A stretch of DNA of 18,536 nt from CAYINU01 sp964364855 (lineage in GTDB: Bacteria > Margulisbacteria > Marinamargulisbacteria > CAYINU01), in contig CAYINU010000031.1 of NCBI GenBank assembly GCA_964364855.1, positions 1 to 18,536 on the forward strand, given 5' to 3'. Under the pieces are notes generated by a model, which did no database searches, was not told the DNA's origin, and was given only the letters and a program-made list of their open reading frames with translations. Shown one piece after another: positions 1 to 7,409 of the stretch; within the stretch, counting starts at the first letter, position 1; each line of letters opens with the position of its first letter. Made by a program: the position numbers and the translations under genes.

Positions 1-122
1 GTCGTCAGCACATCAGCGGGGACGCCCATATTGAGTAATAGGTTGTGCATGTAGATGAGGGATCCCCCCACAAAGGGTGGTGGGAAATCCGGGCTGATTA
101 CCAATACGCGGTCTTTGTTAAT
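1..122 (-). CDS. Family 4 glycosyltransferase, N-terminal fragment (runs off left edge)
   Basis: Reading leftwards from 122, the minus strand encodes about 40 residues before the window ends. They contain RVLVISPDFPPP, then VGGS, then IYMHNLL. This is the usual opening of GT4 (GT-B fold) glycosyltransferases: a first beta strand, a proline-rich loop, the glycine loop near the nucleotide-sugar site and the first helix. A strong Shine-Dalgarno AAGGAG (134-129) lies six bases before an in-frame ATT at 122-120, so initiation at the rare codon ATT is likely. The only other in-frame candidate is TTG at 155-153, which has no properly spaced ribosome site; an in-frame stop lies at 161-159. The gene is divergent from the flippase. 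The role would be one sugar transfer in the repeat unit. The family call is good; the substrate is unknown. Confidence 0.72.
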   Translation of the reverse strand, partial: MNKDRVLVISPDFPPPFVGGSLIYMHNLLLNMGVPADVLT

Positions 123-128
123 CGGTTT

Positions 129-134
129 CTCCTT
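129..134 (-). promoter_or_regulatory. Shine-Dalgarno AAGGAG supporting an ATT start
   Basis: On the minus strand AAGGAG is followed by six bases and then ATT AAC AAA GAC. No ATG, GTG or TTG lies at a usable distance, so this site decides the start of the partial glycosyltransferase. Confidence 0.6.
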
Positions 135-227
135 CTTAGCAAATCCTCTAACCAAACCTCAGCCCAGCCTCATATCAAGTCGGGGAAGATCGTTTCTTCT
201 TGGTTGAGATCTGTTAGAATATCGCGA

Positions 228-1772
228 ATGTTGTTTCCTTCCAAAAACTATTTTAAAGCACGTGACAAACACCACGTTGTTTGGGACACTACTCACCTTT
301 TTTTGTCCTTGGTTCTCAGAAAAAGCATCTCATTGGTCTACATGATGCTGATCGCCTGGTTTTGCGGGGTTCATGTCACCGGCTTTTTTTACATCATTAT
401 TTCGATTTGGACTCTCATATTCGTCCTGATGGATTTCGGTCTATCTCCGGTTCTTATTCGGAAAGTCACTCACTATCCCCATCGAACCCAACTCTACCTG
501 GGGAACGTTTTAAGCATTAAGGCCGTCTTGTGTCTATGTTCAGGCCTTATAATCGTAATTTTGCTCAAGGCTCTCGCTTATCCCGATATTACTCAAAAGA
601 CGATGTACTTGGTAATCATCGGCACCACAATGGAATCCTTGGCGCAGACTTTTTATTCTTGTTTGCGAGCCCACTGCGCGCCGCAGTACGAAGCTGTTGG
701 CATGGATATCGGAAACTTGATTGTACTGTCTCTGATCAGCCTTGCCATATGGTATAAGCTCCCGTTTTTCTCCCTTATCGTCGCTGTTTTATGTGGGAGT
801 ATCTTTAATTTGCTTTTTTCGTACACTAGTTTAAGAAAAGTCACGAACATCCATATTCGTTTTCGCTTAAGTGTCGCGGCCGGACATTTTATCAAATCGG
901 CGATCCCCTTTTTCTTTGCGAGTGCATTTTCCCGCCTGCTGTTTGCCAACATGCTGATGCTGTCTTTCATTACCAGTCCGCAGGTCGCCTCGCTGTTCAG
1001 CATCCCATCCGCACTCGTTTATAGCCTTTATTTTATACCAATGTCGCTGACCACATCGCTGTATCCTGTTTTTTGTAAGTACCGATCCAAGCAATTTCGG
1101 AAACGGCTTCGCCCGCTATTCGAAAACGCCCTGCTGCTGTTGCTGAGTTTCATTTTCCCAGTAGCCGTTTGTAGCAGCCTGATGCCCCAAATTGCCATGG
1201 GCATTTTCGGCCAAAATTTTGCCCAGGCGTCTCCTATATTTGCAATATTGGTTCTGAGTACCGTACCGACTTTCGTCAACGCCCTGATTATGATTCTATT
1301 CAATTCGCTGTCTTTGCAAAAAATCACCATGAGCTTGATGGCGCTCTCCGCGTCCGTGAATTTGGGGTTGTCATTTCTCTTGGCGCCTCACTTCGGAGGC
1401 CAAGGTATCGCGTACGCCATTCTGGTTGGCCAAAGCCTATTTTTGGTGACGGGATTTGCTTACATCTCTCTACGTCTCCGATACGTCCTATCCAGAGGTC
1501 TATTTAAAGACATTATTCGGGTCATTTCGGCTACAATCGCTACTGCCATCATCGGACAAATTTTGCAGCGCTACTTTCCATTTTACTATGGCATTCCGAT
1601 TGTCATTTCAAGCGTTGTTGCCTATGCCGCGTTCTGGACAATGGGTTTTTCTATCTCAACGAAGGGCGTTTCATTGAAGCGAATTCTCAACCTGGCTACC
1701 CTCTTGCGTCGCAGTTTTTCACGCGACATTCATGGGCTCGCAGACATGAGCCCGGAATTGACTCCGATATAA
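228..1772 (+). CDS. Wzx-type polysaccharide flippase (MATE/MOP superfamily)
   Basis: A very hydrophobic protein of about 514 residues with roughly 12-14 predicted membrane helices and short basic loops. It resembles the polysaccharide-transport (Wzx) branch of the MOP exporters, which flip lipid-linked repeat units from the cytoplasmic to the periplasmic face of the inner membrane. The typical Wzx pattern is present: a first helix pair, then a short loop with DFGLSPVLIRK, where DFG followed by a basic residue is common in this family. The reading frame is open from a GTG at 45, but the first 60 or so residues would be hydrophilic and overlap the oppositely oriented glycosyltransferase. ATG 228 (MLFPSKNYF) is therefore the better start, although no good ribosome site precedes it. 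The gene converges on the Wzy/ligase gene. The family is secure; the substrate is unknown. Confidence 0.85.
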   Translation: MLFPSKNYFKARDKHHVVWDTTHLFLSLVLRKSISLVYMMLIAWFCGVHVTGFFYIIISIWTLIFVLMDFGLSPVLIRKVTHYPHRTQLYLGNVLSIKAVLCLCSGLIIVILLKALAYPDITQKTMYLVIIGTTMESLAQTFYSCLRAHCAPQYEAVGMDIGNLIVLSLISLAIWYKLPFFSLIVAVLCGSIFNLLFSYTSLRKVTNIHIRFRLSVAAGHFIKSAIPFFFASAFSRLLFANMLMLSFITSPQVASLFSIPSALVYSLYFIPMSLTTSLYPVFCKYRSKQFRKRLRPLFENALLLLLSFIFPVAVCSSLMPQIAMGIFGQNFAQASPIFAILVLSTVPTFVNALIMILFNSLSLQKITMSLMALSASVNLGLSFLLAPHFGGQGIAYAILVGQSLFLVTGFAYISLRLRYVLSRGLFKDIIRVISATIATAIIGQILQRYFPFYYGIPIVISSVVAYAAFWTMGFSISTKGVSLKRILNLATLLRRSFSRDIHGLADMSPELTPI

Positions 1773-1778
1773 TTCGGA
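1734..1778. repeat. Two short inverted repeats at the 3' end of the flippase
   Basis: GGGCTC (1734-1739) pairs with GAGCCC (1748-1753) across an eight-base loop. TCCGA (1763-1767) pairs with TCGGA (1774-1778) across TATAAT, which contains part of the stop codon. Neither is followed by a T tract, so these are not typical intrinsic terminators. They may slow or protect transcript ends. Confidence 0.35.
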
Positions 1779-1808
1779 TCTTGCCACGGCTCGCGAAGTT
1801 ACCGACCA

Positions 1809-1843
1809 GAATAATATAGACTCAAGCCGTCAATCTATTATTC
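1809..1843. terminator. Weak AT-rich inverted repeat between convergent genes
   Basis: GAATAA plus TAGA (1809-1820, with a two-base bulge) pairs with TCTA plus TTATTC (1834-1843) around a 13-base loop. It lies in the 65-base gap between the flippase stop and the Wzy/ligase stop and includes the latter. It is a possible bidirectional end signal, but it is AT-rich and has no U tract. Confidence 0.25.
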
Positions 1844-3049
1844 GTGTTTGAAATAAGTAAATCCACACCCGATCAGAAACCAAAACGGGAGCGTGAGATA
1901 GGCATTGATGCAAGTAAGCATGAATACCAAGCCCAAACCTGAAAGAAAAAGACCGTCATAAAACCAGGTTTGGGCCTCTCTGACTTGCCACAATCGCCAC
2001 CCAAAAACCAAGAGCGCCGCCAGTAATCCGACCAGCCCTATCAGTCCCATTTCATAGAAGGCCCTTGCGTAATCGTTATGAGTTTGAGGGTAGCGCATGA
2101 GCCGGCCATCTGGATAATATTCCGGGTTTTCATGCCTGAATGAGTCAAAGCCATGTCCCAAAACCGGCATTTGTATGCCACCGTGAATAGCTTGCATCAC
2201 ATAACGAACCCTGCTCGATTCTTTTCTCGGAAGCCAATGAGGGGAAGATGCCTGTGTTGAAACCGCCTCATTAAGATCTTTCTTTGCACGCAGAAAATCC
2301 TTCGGAGAGAGCCCCGCTAGTGACAGTATTAATGCCGTAATTACGCCCACACCCACCGCCCCGATAAGATATTTTTTTCTGTTTTTCATGATCAAAATCG
2401 GGGCCAATATCGTCAAAACACCGGCATACAATGCCATCTTGGAAAAAATCAAAATGACCGAAGTCGCCAATATGAGGAAAACAACGGTGGCCCACCCTTT
2501 TTTTGAGTCAATAAAATAGGTGTATGCAAATGGGAAAAAGAGTCCAATACCGAAAGCCAGACGGTTCTTTTCGGGCACCCCATTCGCCAGTTGTATAAAA
2601 TCCGGTGTCAGGCAGACTTGATGAAACTTTAATATATGAATCCCTATCAGGATCAGGTTCAAGACTGCCATGCCCAGCACAATGCCCATGATGACCTTCG
2701 AGAACTCATTTTTCGTATCTACGGCCATTACAAAAACCGCTGCGACTAAAACCACCCCCACCATCTGAAGCGCTTGCCCCCGGAACGGGGAAAAGACACA
2801 ACTAAGGAACAAAATTCCGAAAAAAAAGGCCGGAGCTGCAAGGGACCATCGGCGCATTTTTTGAAGGCGAAATGGGTCAAGGGTCAGTAAGATGGCCCCT
2901 AAAAACAGCGTTACCCCGCCAAACACTTCCGTGAGTCTAATATCGGACATGGGAAGAAAAATCGAGTATGGCCAGAAAAGCACCGACAGCGCTGCGGCAA
3001 CAAGCAGGCCATAGCGAAGATTTCGGATCGACAAAACCTCTCTCTTCAC
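1838..3049 (-). CDS. O-antigen polymerase/ligase-like membrane protein (Wzy/WaaL type)
   Basis: About 403 residues with some 10-12 hydrophobic segments and one large soluble loop between the last helices (near residues 235-330). The loop ends with HGFDSFRHENP, then QTHNDYARAFYE. The H-N-D block before a helix is the hallmark of the Wzy_C / O-antigen ligase family. The protein either polymerises lipid-linked repeats in the periplasm (Wzy) or ligates glycan to lipid A-core or another acceptor (WaaL); sequence inspection cannot separate these. It is the last gene of a seven-gene run. A GTG at 3049-3047 gives the same four-base GTGA overlap with the upstream stop that other junctions here use. 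A TTG at 3058 is the alternative start and adds three residues. Confidence 0.8.
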   Translation of the reverse strand: MKREVLSIRNLRYGLLVAAALSVLFWPYSIFLPMSDIRLTEVFGGVTLFLGAILLTLDPFRLQKMRRWSLAAPAFFFGILFLSCVFSPFRGQALQMVGVVLVAAVFVMAVDTKNEFSKVIMGIVLGMAVLNLILIGIHILKFHQVCLTPDFIQLANGVPEKNRLAFGIGLFFPFAYTYFIDSKKGWATVVFLILATSVILIFSKMALYAGVLTILAPILIMKNRKKYLIGAVGVGVITALILSLAGLSPKDFLRAKKDLNEAVSTQASSPHWLPRKESSRVRYVMQAIHGGIQMPVLGHGFDSFRHENPEYYPDGRLMRYPQTHNDYARAFYEMGLIGLVGLLAALLVFGWRLWQVREAQTWFYDGLFLSGLGLVFMLTCINAYLTLPFWFLIGCGFTYFKHE

Positions 3050-3735
3050 ATCAACCAAAATTCCGGATCGGCATGATTCCGATTTTCAATTTGAATCACT
3101 GTCTGAATCAATTCCTGGTCGATTTTGGCGATCACTCCCAGGGATTTCATTCTGTCCGAAATGGCCTCGAGAACCGCGTCATCATGGTAGACTTTGAGCC
3201 AATCGGCCAGGAAGTGCTGAGCAACAGCTTTCGGGTGAAAGAGCGCATAGTGCTCCCATTCCCGGCGATTCAACTCCGGATGCTCCAGTAAGGAAAAGAG
3301 TTTAAAATAGTCATCGATTAGCGGCGGAAAGATATCTACATAAAAGACCTTTCCTTCCCGAACGGTGAAGTTGCGAAAATGCGGATCAAAGGAGAGGTTG
3401 GCCTCGATGGCCAGTCGGCAGATTTCGATCATCTGATCAAGCAGGTTTGTTTCTTGTTTTACAAAACCCAACGGATTTTTGCCAACCATGTCCATCACGC
3501 CGGTACCGCAATATGAAAACTCACACAAAAGCGTCTCGTCATAGGCATAAAGCTCCGGCATTGGCACACCGGCCCGTTTCAACTGCGCATGATAGGTCAA
3601 CAAGTGCTGCAGTACCTTGGGCTTGGCACTTTCCGGCAACAGGCGCAAACAATATTGCTTATAGACCCTATCCCCCACTATTTGCACCGAGGTTTGACAC
3701 ATACTTACATTCCCTTGTTGGGCTTTATCAGGCAT
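3046..3735 (-). CDS. Small kinase-fold phosphotransferase, unassigned family
   Basis: 229 residues; I do not recognise a named family. What is visible fits a compact protein-kinase/aminoglycoside-phosphotransferase fold: a lysine in VYKQY (K26) as candidate ATP anchor, a hinge-like CEFSYCGTG (about 71-79), a catalytic-loop-like FDPHFRNF with D117 and N122, and a metal-site-like VFYVDIFPP with D134. This pattern (D, five residues on N, then a hydrophobic-D) occurs in LPS-core and small-molecule kinases. The start overlaps the SDR stop as TGATG, with GGAAAGGAAA just upstream. Placed after a sugar-phosphate cyclase and an SDR and before a membrane polymerase, it could phosphorylate a cyclitol or sugar intermediate or a glycan. 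It could also be catalytically inactive. Function is inference only. Confidence 0.6.
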   Translation of the reverse strand: MPDKAQQGNVSMCQTSVQIVGDRVYKQYCLRLLPESAKPKVLQHLLTYHAQLKRAGVPMPELYAYDETLLCEFSYCGTGVMDMVGKNPLGFVKQETNLLDQMIEICRLAIEANLSFDPHFRNFTVREGKVFYVDIFPPLIDDYFKLFSLLEHPELNRREWEHYALFHPKAVAQHFLADWLKVYHDDAVLEAISDRMKSLGVIAKIDQELIQTVIQIENRNHADPEFWLM

Positions 3736-4511
3736 CAGATTTCCTTTCCCAGGCCGTATCCACCATCTACCGGCAAGGTAACACCCGTAATCCATCCCGC
3801 CCGGGGCGATAATAGGAATAAAATGGCCTGACCAATGTCATCTGTTGTTCCAAACCGGCCCAGGGCGTGGGAATTTTTCAGATTGTCATAGTCCTGCGGA
3901 CTAAGCTTACCCAGAAATCCGGCAACGAGCTCGGTTTTGACATATCCCGGGCAGATGGCATTAACCCGGATATTGTCTGACGCATAGTCTATCGCCAGCG
4001 ATTTGGTCAGACCGATCAGCCCCCACTTGCTGGCCGAATAGGCGCAACGTTTTTTCATGGCGTTGACTGCCGCGATAGAAGCCACCATCACGATCGCACC
4101 CTCGCCACCCTCCTTCATCTGTTCAATCGCAAATTTGGTACAGTGATAGGCGCCTGTGAGGTTGATGGACAGCGTTTCGTCCCAATGCGCTTTCGAGGTT
4201 TCAAGAACAGCTGTCCGTGATGGATTCACACCGGCATTGCTGACCAGCCCATAGACAAGGCCGATTTGTGATCGAATGTTCGAGAAGAGAGACTCTACTT
4301 CTGGGTAGCTCGAAATGTCACACGCTATTGGCGTCACAGGGTACAACCGGTTGTCTGCTCGAATCTCGGACGCAGCGCGGGCCAGTTTTTCGGCATTCCG
4401 CCCAACGATAACGGCATGTCCACCTTTTTCACAAACGATACGGGCGGTGTGCAACCCGATTCCCGACCCCCCTCCCGTAATTACAATGATTTTACCGGTC
4501 AGCTCATTCAT
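3735..4511 (-). CDS. Short-chain dehydrogenase/reductase (FabG-like)
   Basis: 258 residues, a classical SDR length. Seen: the cofactor loop TGGGSGIG (12-19), NAG (92-94), the catalytic set S145, Y158 and K162 in YSASK, and PGYV after the active site. The C-terminal PVDGGYG is common to FabG-like members. It oxidises or reduces a hydroxyl/keto pair with NAD(P)H. The ATG at 4511 overlaps the cyclase stop as ATGA, and GGAAGGAAC precedes it at good distance; an upstream in-frame start at 4529 would add six residues inside the cyclase gene. Directly after a sugar-phosphate cyclase, whose products are keto-cyclitols, the likely job is to reduce or isomerise the cyclic ketone. FabG similarity alone does not imply fatty-acid synthesis. 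Substrate is inferred. Confidence 0.85.
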   Translation of the reverse strand: MNELTGKIIVITGGGSGIGLHTARIVCEKGGHAVIVGRNAEKLARAASEIRADNRLYPVTPIACDISSYPEVESLFSNIRSQIGLVYGLVSNAGVNPSRTAVLETSKAHWDETLSINLTGAYHCTKFAIEQMKEGGEGAIVMVASIAAVNAMKKRCAYSASKWGLIGLTKSLAIDYASDNIRVNAICPGYVKTELVAGFLGKLSPQDYDNLKNSHALGRFGTTDDIGQAILFLLSPRAGWITGVTLPVDGGYGLGKEI

Positions 4512-5623
4512 GCCAAAAGTTCCTTCCATCGACCTAGCCGAGTGTAGTGAGGATTATTTAAGAACCATTCACAGAATACGACCATTTCTTCGGGATTGAC
4601 TTCATAAAAAAATCCCTCTAGCTGCAGCGGCTTTGCAATGTCTTCGATGAGGACCAATCCAATGCGATTTCCGGAGGATTTTTTATCGGTGAGCATATAC
4701 TCTGTCAGTTTTTCAGCAGATACGCCAGGCTCAACAAGGGTGTTCAGACCATAATTTTTGAGAAGCGTAATCAACCGGGATTTGGTCTCGGGTGCGACAA
4801 TGCCTTTTTGGGCGCTGAATTCAAGGGCCATGACCATGCCCACAGCGATGGCATCGCCATGTGCGACTTCAAAGCACGTATATTTTTCTATCGCATGGCC
4901 AAATGTATGCCCAAAATTACTGACCAAAGGATGAATTTTGCGTAAAGACAGCCTCACTCGAATGGTTTCTTCCAGAAGAGTGATGAGAATGGGGTCCCGA
5001 GGCAATGCCAGATATTCTTTTACAAGGTCCAAGAGCCGTGCGGACCCGAGGAGTCCGTATTTGACGATTTCGGAAAATCCCTGCCGCCACGAATGGGCAG
5101 AGGTTGTCCGCAGCAATGACACATTGCTATAAACCGTTTTCGGGAGATAGAGAGATCCGACGATGTTTTTGTCTTTTCCAACGTTGACACAGGTTTTGCC
5201 AGCGGTGGAGGCATCGGCCTGTCCGATCAGCGTCGTCGGAATCATGACCAAGGGAATTCCCCGCATAAATACGGAGGCCACAAATGAGACGACATCCAAA
5301 ACTACGCCACCGCCAACGGCAATGACCACATCCGCACGGGTGGCTTTAATCTTGGTCAGCCATTGCACCAAGGCCACAACATGAGAAATGTCCTTGGAAT
5401 CCTCGACTGCTAGGATCACTCGAGTAGCAGCGATGGGGATTTGGTCCGAAATCCGGGAGATCACCCTCTCTAAAAAAAGAGCTTCGATTCCGCTGTCCGC
5501 CACCACCACGGCCCGTCTATAAGCAGACAATCCGGCTTTTTCGAATAAAGCAAACTCCTCATCGGCATCGAGAATAAACCTGACTTCTTGGGTTTCGGTA
5601 ATGGCGTCTGACAGAATCGTCAT
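4508..5623 (-). CDS. Sugar-phosphate cyclase, 3-dehydroquinate-synthase superfamily
   Basis: 371 residues. The NAD-binding GGGVVLDVVSF (104-114), IPTTLIGQADAS then GKT (128-144), FSEIVKYG with metal ligand E185 and K188, NFGHTFGHAIE with H239 and H243, AHGDAI with H255, and DKK (313-315) are all present. The zinc site E/H/H and NAD site therefore look intact. Compared with shikimate-pathway dehydroquinate synthases, the stretch before NFGHTFGH is several residues short, and the usual KA-VV-D-E--G-RA region is missing; HGE is HGD. The family also includes 2-epi-5-epi-valiolone and 2-deoxy-scyllo-inosose synthases, so a non-aromatic cyclitol product is likely. Start and stop overlap neighbours by ATGA. 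Superfamily is secure; substrate (sedoheptulose 7-phosphate, a hexose phosphate or another) is unknown. Confidence 0.88.
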   Translation of the reverse strand: MTILSDAITETQEVRFILDADEEFALFEKAGLSAYRRAVVVADSGIEALFLERVISRISDQIPIAATRVILAVEDSKDISHVVALVQWLTKIKATRADVVIAVGGGVVLDVVSFVASVFMRGIPLVMIPTTLIGQADASTAGKTCVNVGKDKNIVGSLYLPKTVYSNVSLLRTTSAHSWRQGFSEIVKYGLLGSARLLDLVKEYLALPRDPILITLLEETIRVRLSLRKIHPLVSNFGHTFGHAIEKYTCFEVAHGDAIAVGMVMALEFSAQKGIVAPETKSRLITLLKNYGLNTLVEPGVSAEKLTEYMLTDKKSSGNRIGLVLIEDIAKPLQLEGFFYEVNPEEMVVFCEWFLNNPHYTRLGRWKELLA

Positions 5624-6363
5624 CCGGAGATTTTTTCCAACTTAAACGTCGAAGCGAGAGTTTCCTTGGCAAACTCCAGGTCGGTGAGCGTATTGACTTC
5701 GAGGAGATGATTTTGGTCTGACACCTTACCCCAGTACGGCAGATGCGCCACGGCCTGACGGATCATACCGTAATAATTCTGATGATAGTCCCCCCTTTCA
5801 ATGTAAGGAGCGAGCAGACTGATGATCAGACGGGTACTTTCTGCAGAGAGTTTTGCGAGGCCAAAGGCTTTGGCATTGGCATCGGGGAAGTGGATAATCG
5901 ACATCCGGGTGATCCGTCCATTCTCATCGATATGGACGTTTTCCATCTTGTCCGTGAGAGGTATATCCTTTCTCACGGCAATGAGATTCGGATGCGCGGA
6001 GGTCATAATCTCTCGTACAAGAACGGGGGGGAAAAGAATGTCACAGTTCAAATGAAGATAACTTTCGCCTTCGACAAAGGCCCTGGCTTTCCAGAATGAA
6101 TAAGCGCTATCGCTGTCGCTATAGCGTTCGTTCTCAAAGTAATGAAGCCGCAGATCAGGAAATTTTTCTGTCAGAAAGGCCGTGAGAACGTCTTTCTTGT
6201 ATCCCAAAACAATGCCAATCTCTCTCACACCTGCATTCAGCAACGCTTCGATCTGGTATTCAATAATCGTTTTTTTGCCGATTATGGTCATGGCTTTTGG
6301 GCGGTCGCTGGTTTTATGTTTAAGGCGCTTACCCAATCCTGCCGCCAGGATTAATGCCTTCAT
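5620..6363 (-). CDS. MobA/LicC-like nucleotidyltransferase
   Basis: 247 residues of a GT-A-like nucleotidyltransferase: the phosphate loop LAAGLGKRL (6-14), RPKAM (21-25), the metal aspartate in NCDILF (D108) and a second one in NTLTDLEF (D228). The central SDSDSAYSFWKA resembles choline-phosphate cytidylyltransferases (LicC type), which suggests CTP as donor. It would join a phosphorylated alcohol, sugar or cyclitol to CMP. A CDP-alcohol phosphotransferase two genes upstream in the same operon would then use the CDP-linked product. It is similar in length and layout to the second nucleotidyltransferase at 17449-18189, which suggests paralogy. Start and stop overlap neighbours by ATGA; its ATG directly follows a run of A. 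Nucleotide and substrate are inferred. Confidence 0.84.
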   Translation of the reverse strand: MKALILAAGLGKRLKHKTSDRPKAMTIIGKKTIIEYQIEALLNAGVREIGIVLGYKKDVLTAFLTEKFPDLRLHYFENERYSDSDSAYSFWKARAFVEGESYLHLNCDILFPPVLVREIMTSAHPNLIAVRKDIPLTDKMENVHIDENGRITRMSIIHFPDANAKAFGLAKLSAESTRLIISLLAPYIERGDYHQNYYGMIRQAVAHLPYWGKVSDQNHLLEVNTLTDLEFAKETLASTFKLEKISG

Positions 6364-7409
6364 TTTTTTTCCAGTCCCGCAGCAGATTCGAGATAATTTA
6401 TCAGGTCAAAGACTCTGGCGCTGTATCCCCATTCATTGTCATACCACAGCACAAGTTTTACATAGTTCTCATCATTGACCATAATCCATCGATGGTCCAC
6501 AGAAGCCGAGTAGTCGAAGCCGGCATAGTCTGCAGAAACGAGGGCCTCCACATTGTTGTGGATAATCCTCAGTTTTTGCCTCCTTTCCTGATCAAACAGA
6601 ATCTGCTTGATTTCTTCCGCCGACGTCTTTTTCTTAAATTTAACCGAGACATCCCCACAAGATACAATGGCTGTGGGAATCCGGAAGGACACGGACATAA
6701 ATTTTCCGGTCAAGTTGGTCAGCACTTTGCAGGATGCGCTGATGGCCGATGTCGTTTTAGGGATAAGCGCCCCAATACTGGAGCGCCCCAAGGCATAGTG
6801 GTCATAGATCTCTCCTGGGGTTGCATAAGAAATGGAAGGGCCATCGAGGAGGTTCTGGTAGCTCAACCACGGATGCAGTGTCGTGAGAAACCCATGATCA
6901 ATTTCGAGATGTTGATCCAGCGTATGCATCACCGGAACAAAGGCATTGGCATCGCAGATGCTACTTGACAAAAGAAAATCCACACCGGGATTAATAGTGT
7001 CCTCGTTAACTCCCATAATAATAGTTTTGTCCACCATAGAGGCCTCGGGAGAATTGGTCACGATACACCATTTCACACCCTGTTTTTTCAGCTCGCGGGC
7101 ATTGATGAGGTTCTTCGTCACGCCGGAAGCGTCCACCACCAGATCCGCGTCCCAGTCCACCCCATGAATATCAGGATTTTGTGTGATCCGGATGGGGTGA
7201 AAATCATCGATGACGATGGTATCTCCTTTCACGACAACCGTGTTGTCCAGCCTTCCATACGTGGAATCATATTTAATGAGATACGCCAGGTTTTCGATGT
7301 CAGGATTGATATCATTGATAGCTACCACTTTACATGTGCCTTGCTTGAGCATGTTACGCAACAGCGCCCGACCGATTCTCCCCACACCGTTAATTCCGAC
7401 TCGGATCAT
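6360..7409 (-). CDS. Divergent glyceraldehyde-3-phosphate dehydrogenase paralogue
   Basis: 349 residues, slightly longer than glycolytic GAPDH. The Rossmann start GINGVGRIGR (5-14), INDI with the NAD-selecting aspartate (D33), the catalytic Cys152 in SSSICDAN (glycolytic: SNASCTTN), His179 in TTLHPW and the C-terminal WYDNEWGYS (322-330) are visible. Catalytic Cys and His are kept, but the residues around the cysteine and the inorganic-phosphate region (PKTTSA instead of PSSTGA) differ. It probably oxidises, or in reverse makes, a phosphorylated aldehyde other than glyceraldehyde 3-phosphate, perhaps in making the operon's polyol or cyclitol precursor. The ATG at 7409 overlaps the upstream stop as ATGA, and AGGAGT lies eight bases before it. 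Glycolytic or Epd function is less likely in this setting. Confidence 0.85.
   Translation of the reverse strand: MIRVGINGVGRIGRALLRNMLKQGTCKVVAINDINPDIENLAYLIKYDSTYGRLDNTVVVKGDTIVIDDFHPIRITQNPDIHGVDWDADLVVDASGVTKNLINARELKKQGVKWCIVTNSPEASMVDKTIIMGVNEDTINPGVDFLLSSSICDANAFVPVMHTLDQHLEIDHGFLTTLHPWLSYQNLLDGPSISYATPGEIYDHYALGRSSIGALIPKTTSAISASCKVLTNLTGKFMSVSFRIPTAIVSCGDVSVKFKKKTSAEEIKQILFDQERRQKLRIIHNNVEALVSADYAGFDYSASVDHRWIMVNDENYVKLVLWYDNEWGYSARVFDLINYLESAAGLEKK
6363..6369 (-). other. Possible slippery heptamer A AAA AAA at GAPDH stop
   Basis: The last GAPDH codons are GAA AAA AAA TGA, so the heptamer A AAA AAA is in the frame needed for -1 slippage. A -1 shift would continue directly into ATG AAG, the frame of the nucleotidyltransferase, giving a fusion protein. 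Only the sequence is seen; slippage is unproven. The same run may simply act as an A-rich ribosome site. Confidence 0.3.

Noticed and set aside
45..227. Upstream extension of the flippase frame from a GTG at 45
   Set aside because: It is hydrophilic, lacks a ribosome site and overlaps a better-supported glycosyltransferase start on the other strand.
653..1330. Minus-strand open frames opposite the flippase
   Set aside because: No motifs, and the plus strand carries a convincing membrane protein throughout.
1734..1843. Strong intrinsic terminator between flippase and Wzy/ligase
   Set aside because: Hairpins are short or AT-rich and none is followed by a T run; listed only as weak repeats.
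4508..5623. Reading the cyclase as the shikimate-pathway aroB
   Set aside because: The carboxylate-binding stretch appears absent and the neighbours are not aromatic-pathway genes, so no symbol is given.
6354..6968. Plus-strand open frame of about 204 codons
   Set aside because: It lies wholly opposite the GAPDH gene, has no family motifs, and is a shadow of a conserved protein.
6360..7409. Housekeeping gapA or epd
   Set aside because: Changed residues around the catalytic Cys and in the phosphate region, plus the operon setting, argue against this; it is not formally excluded.
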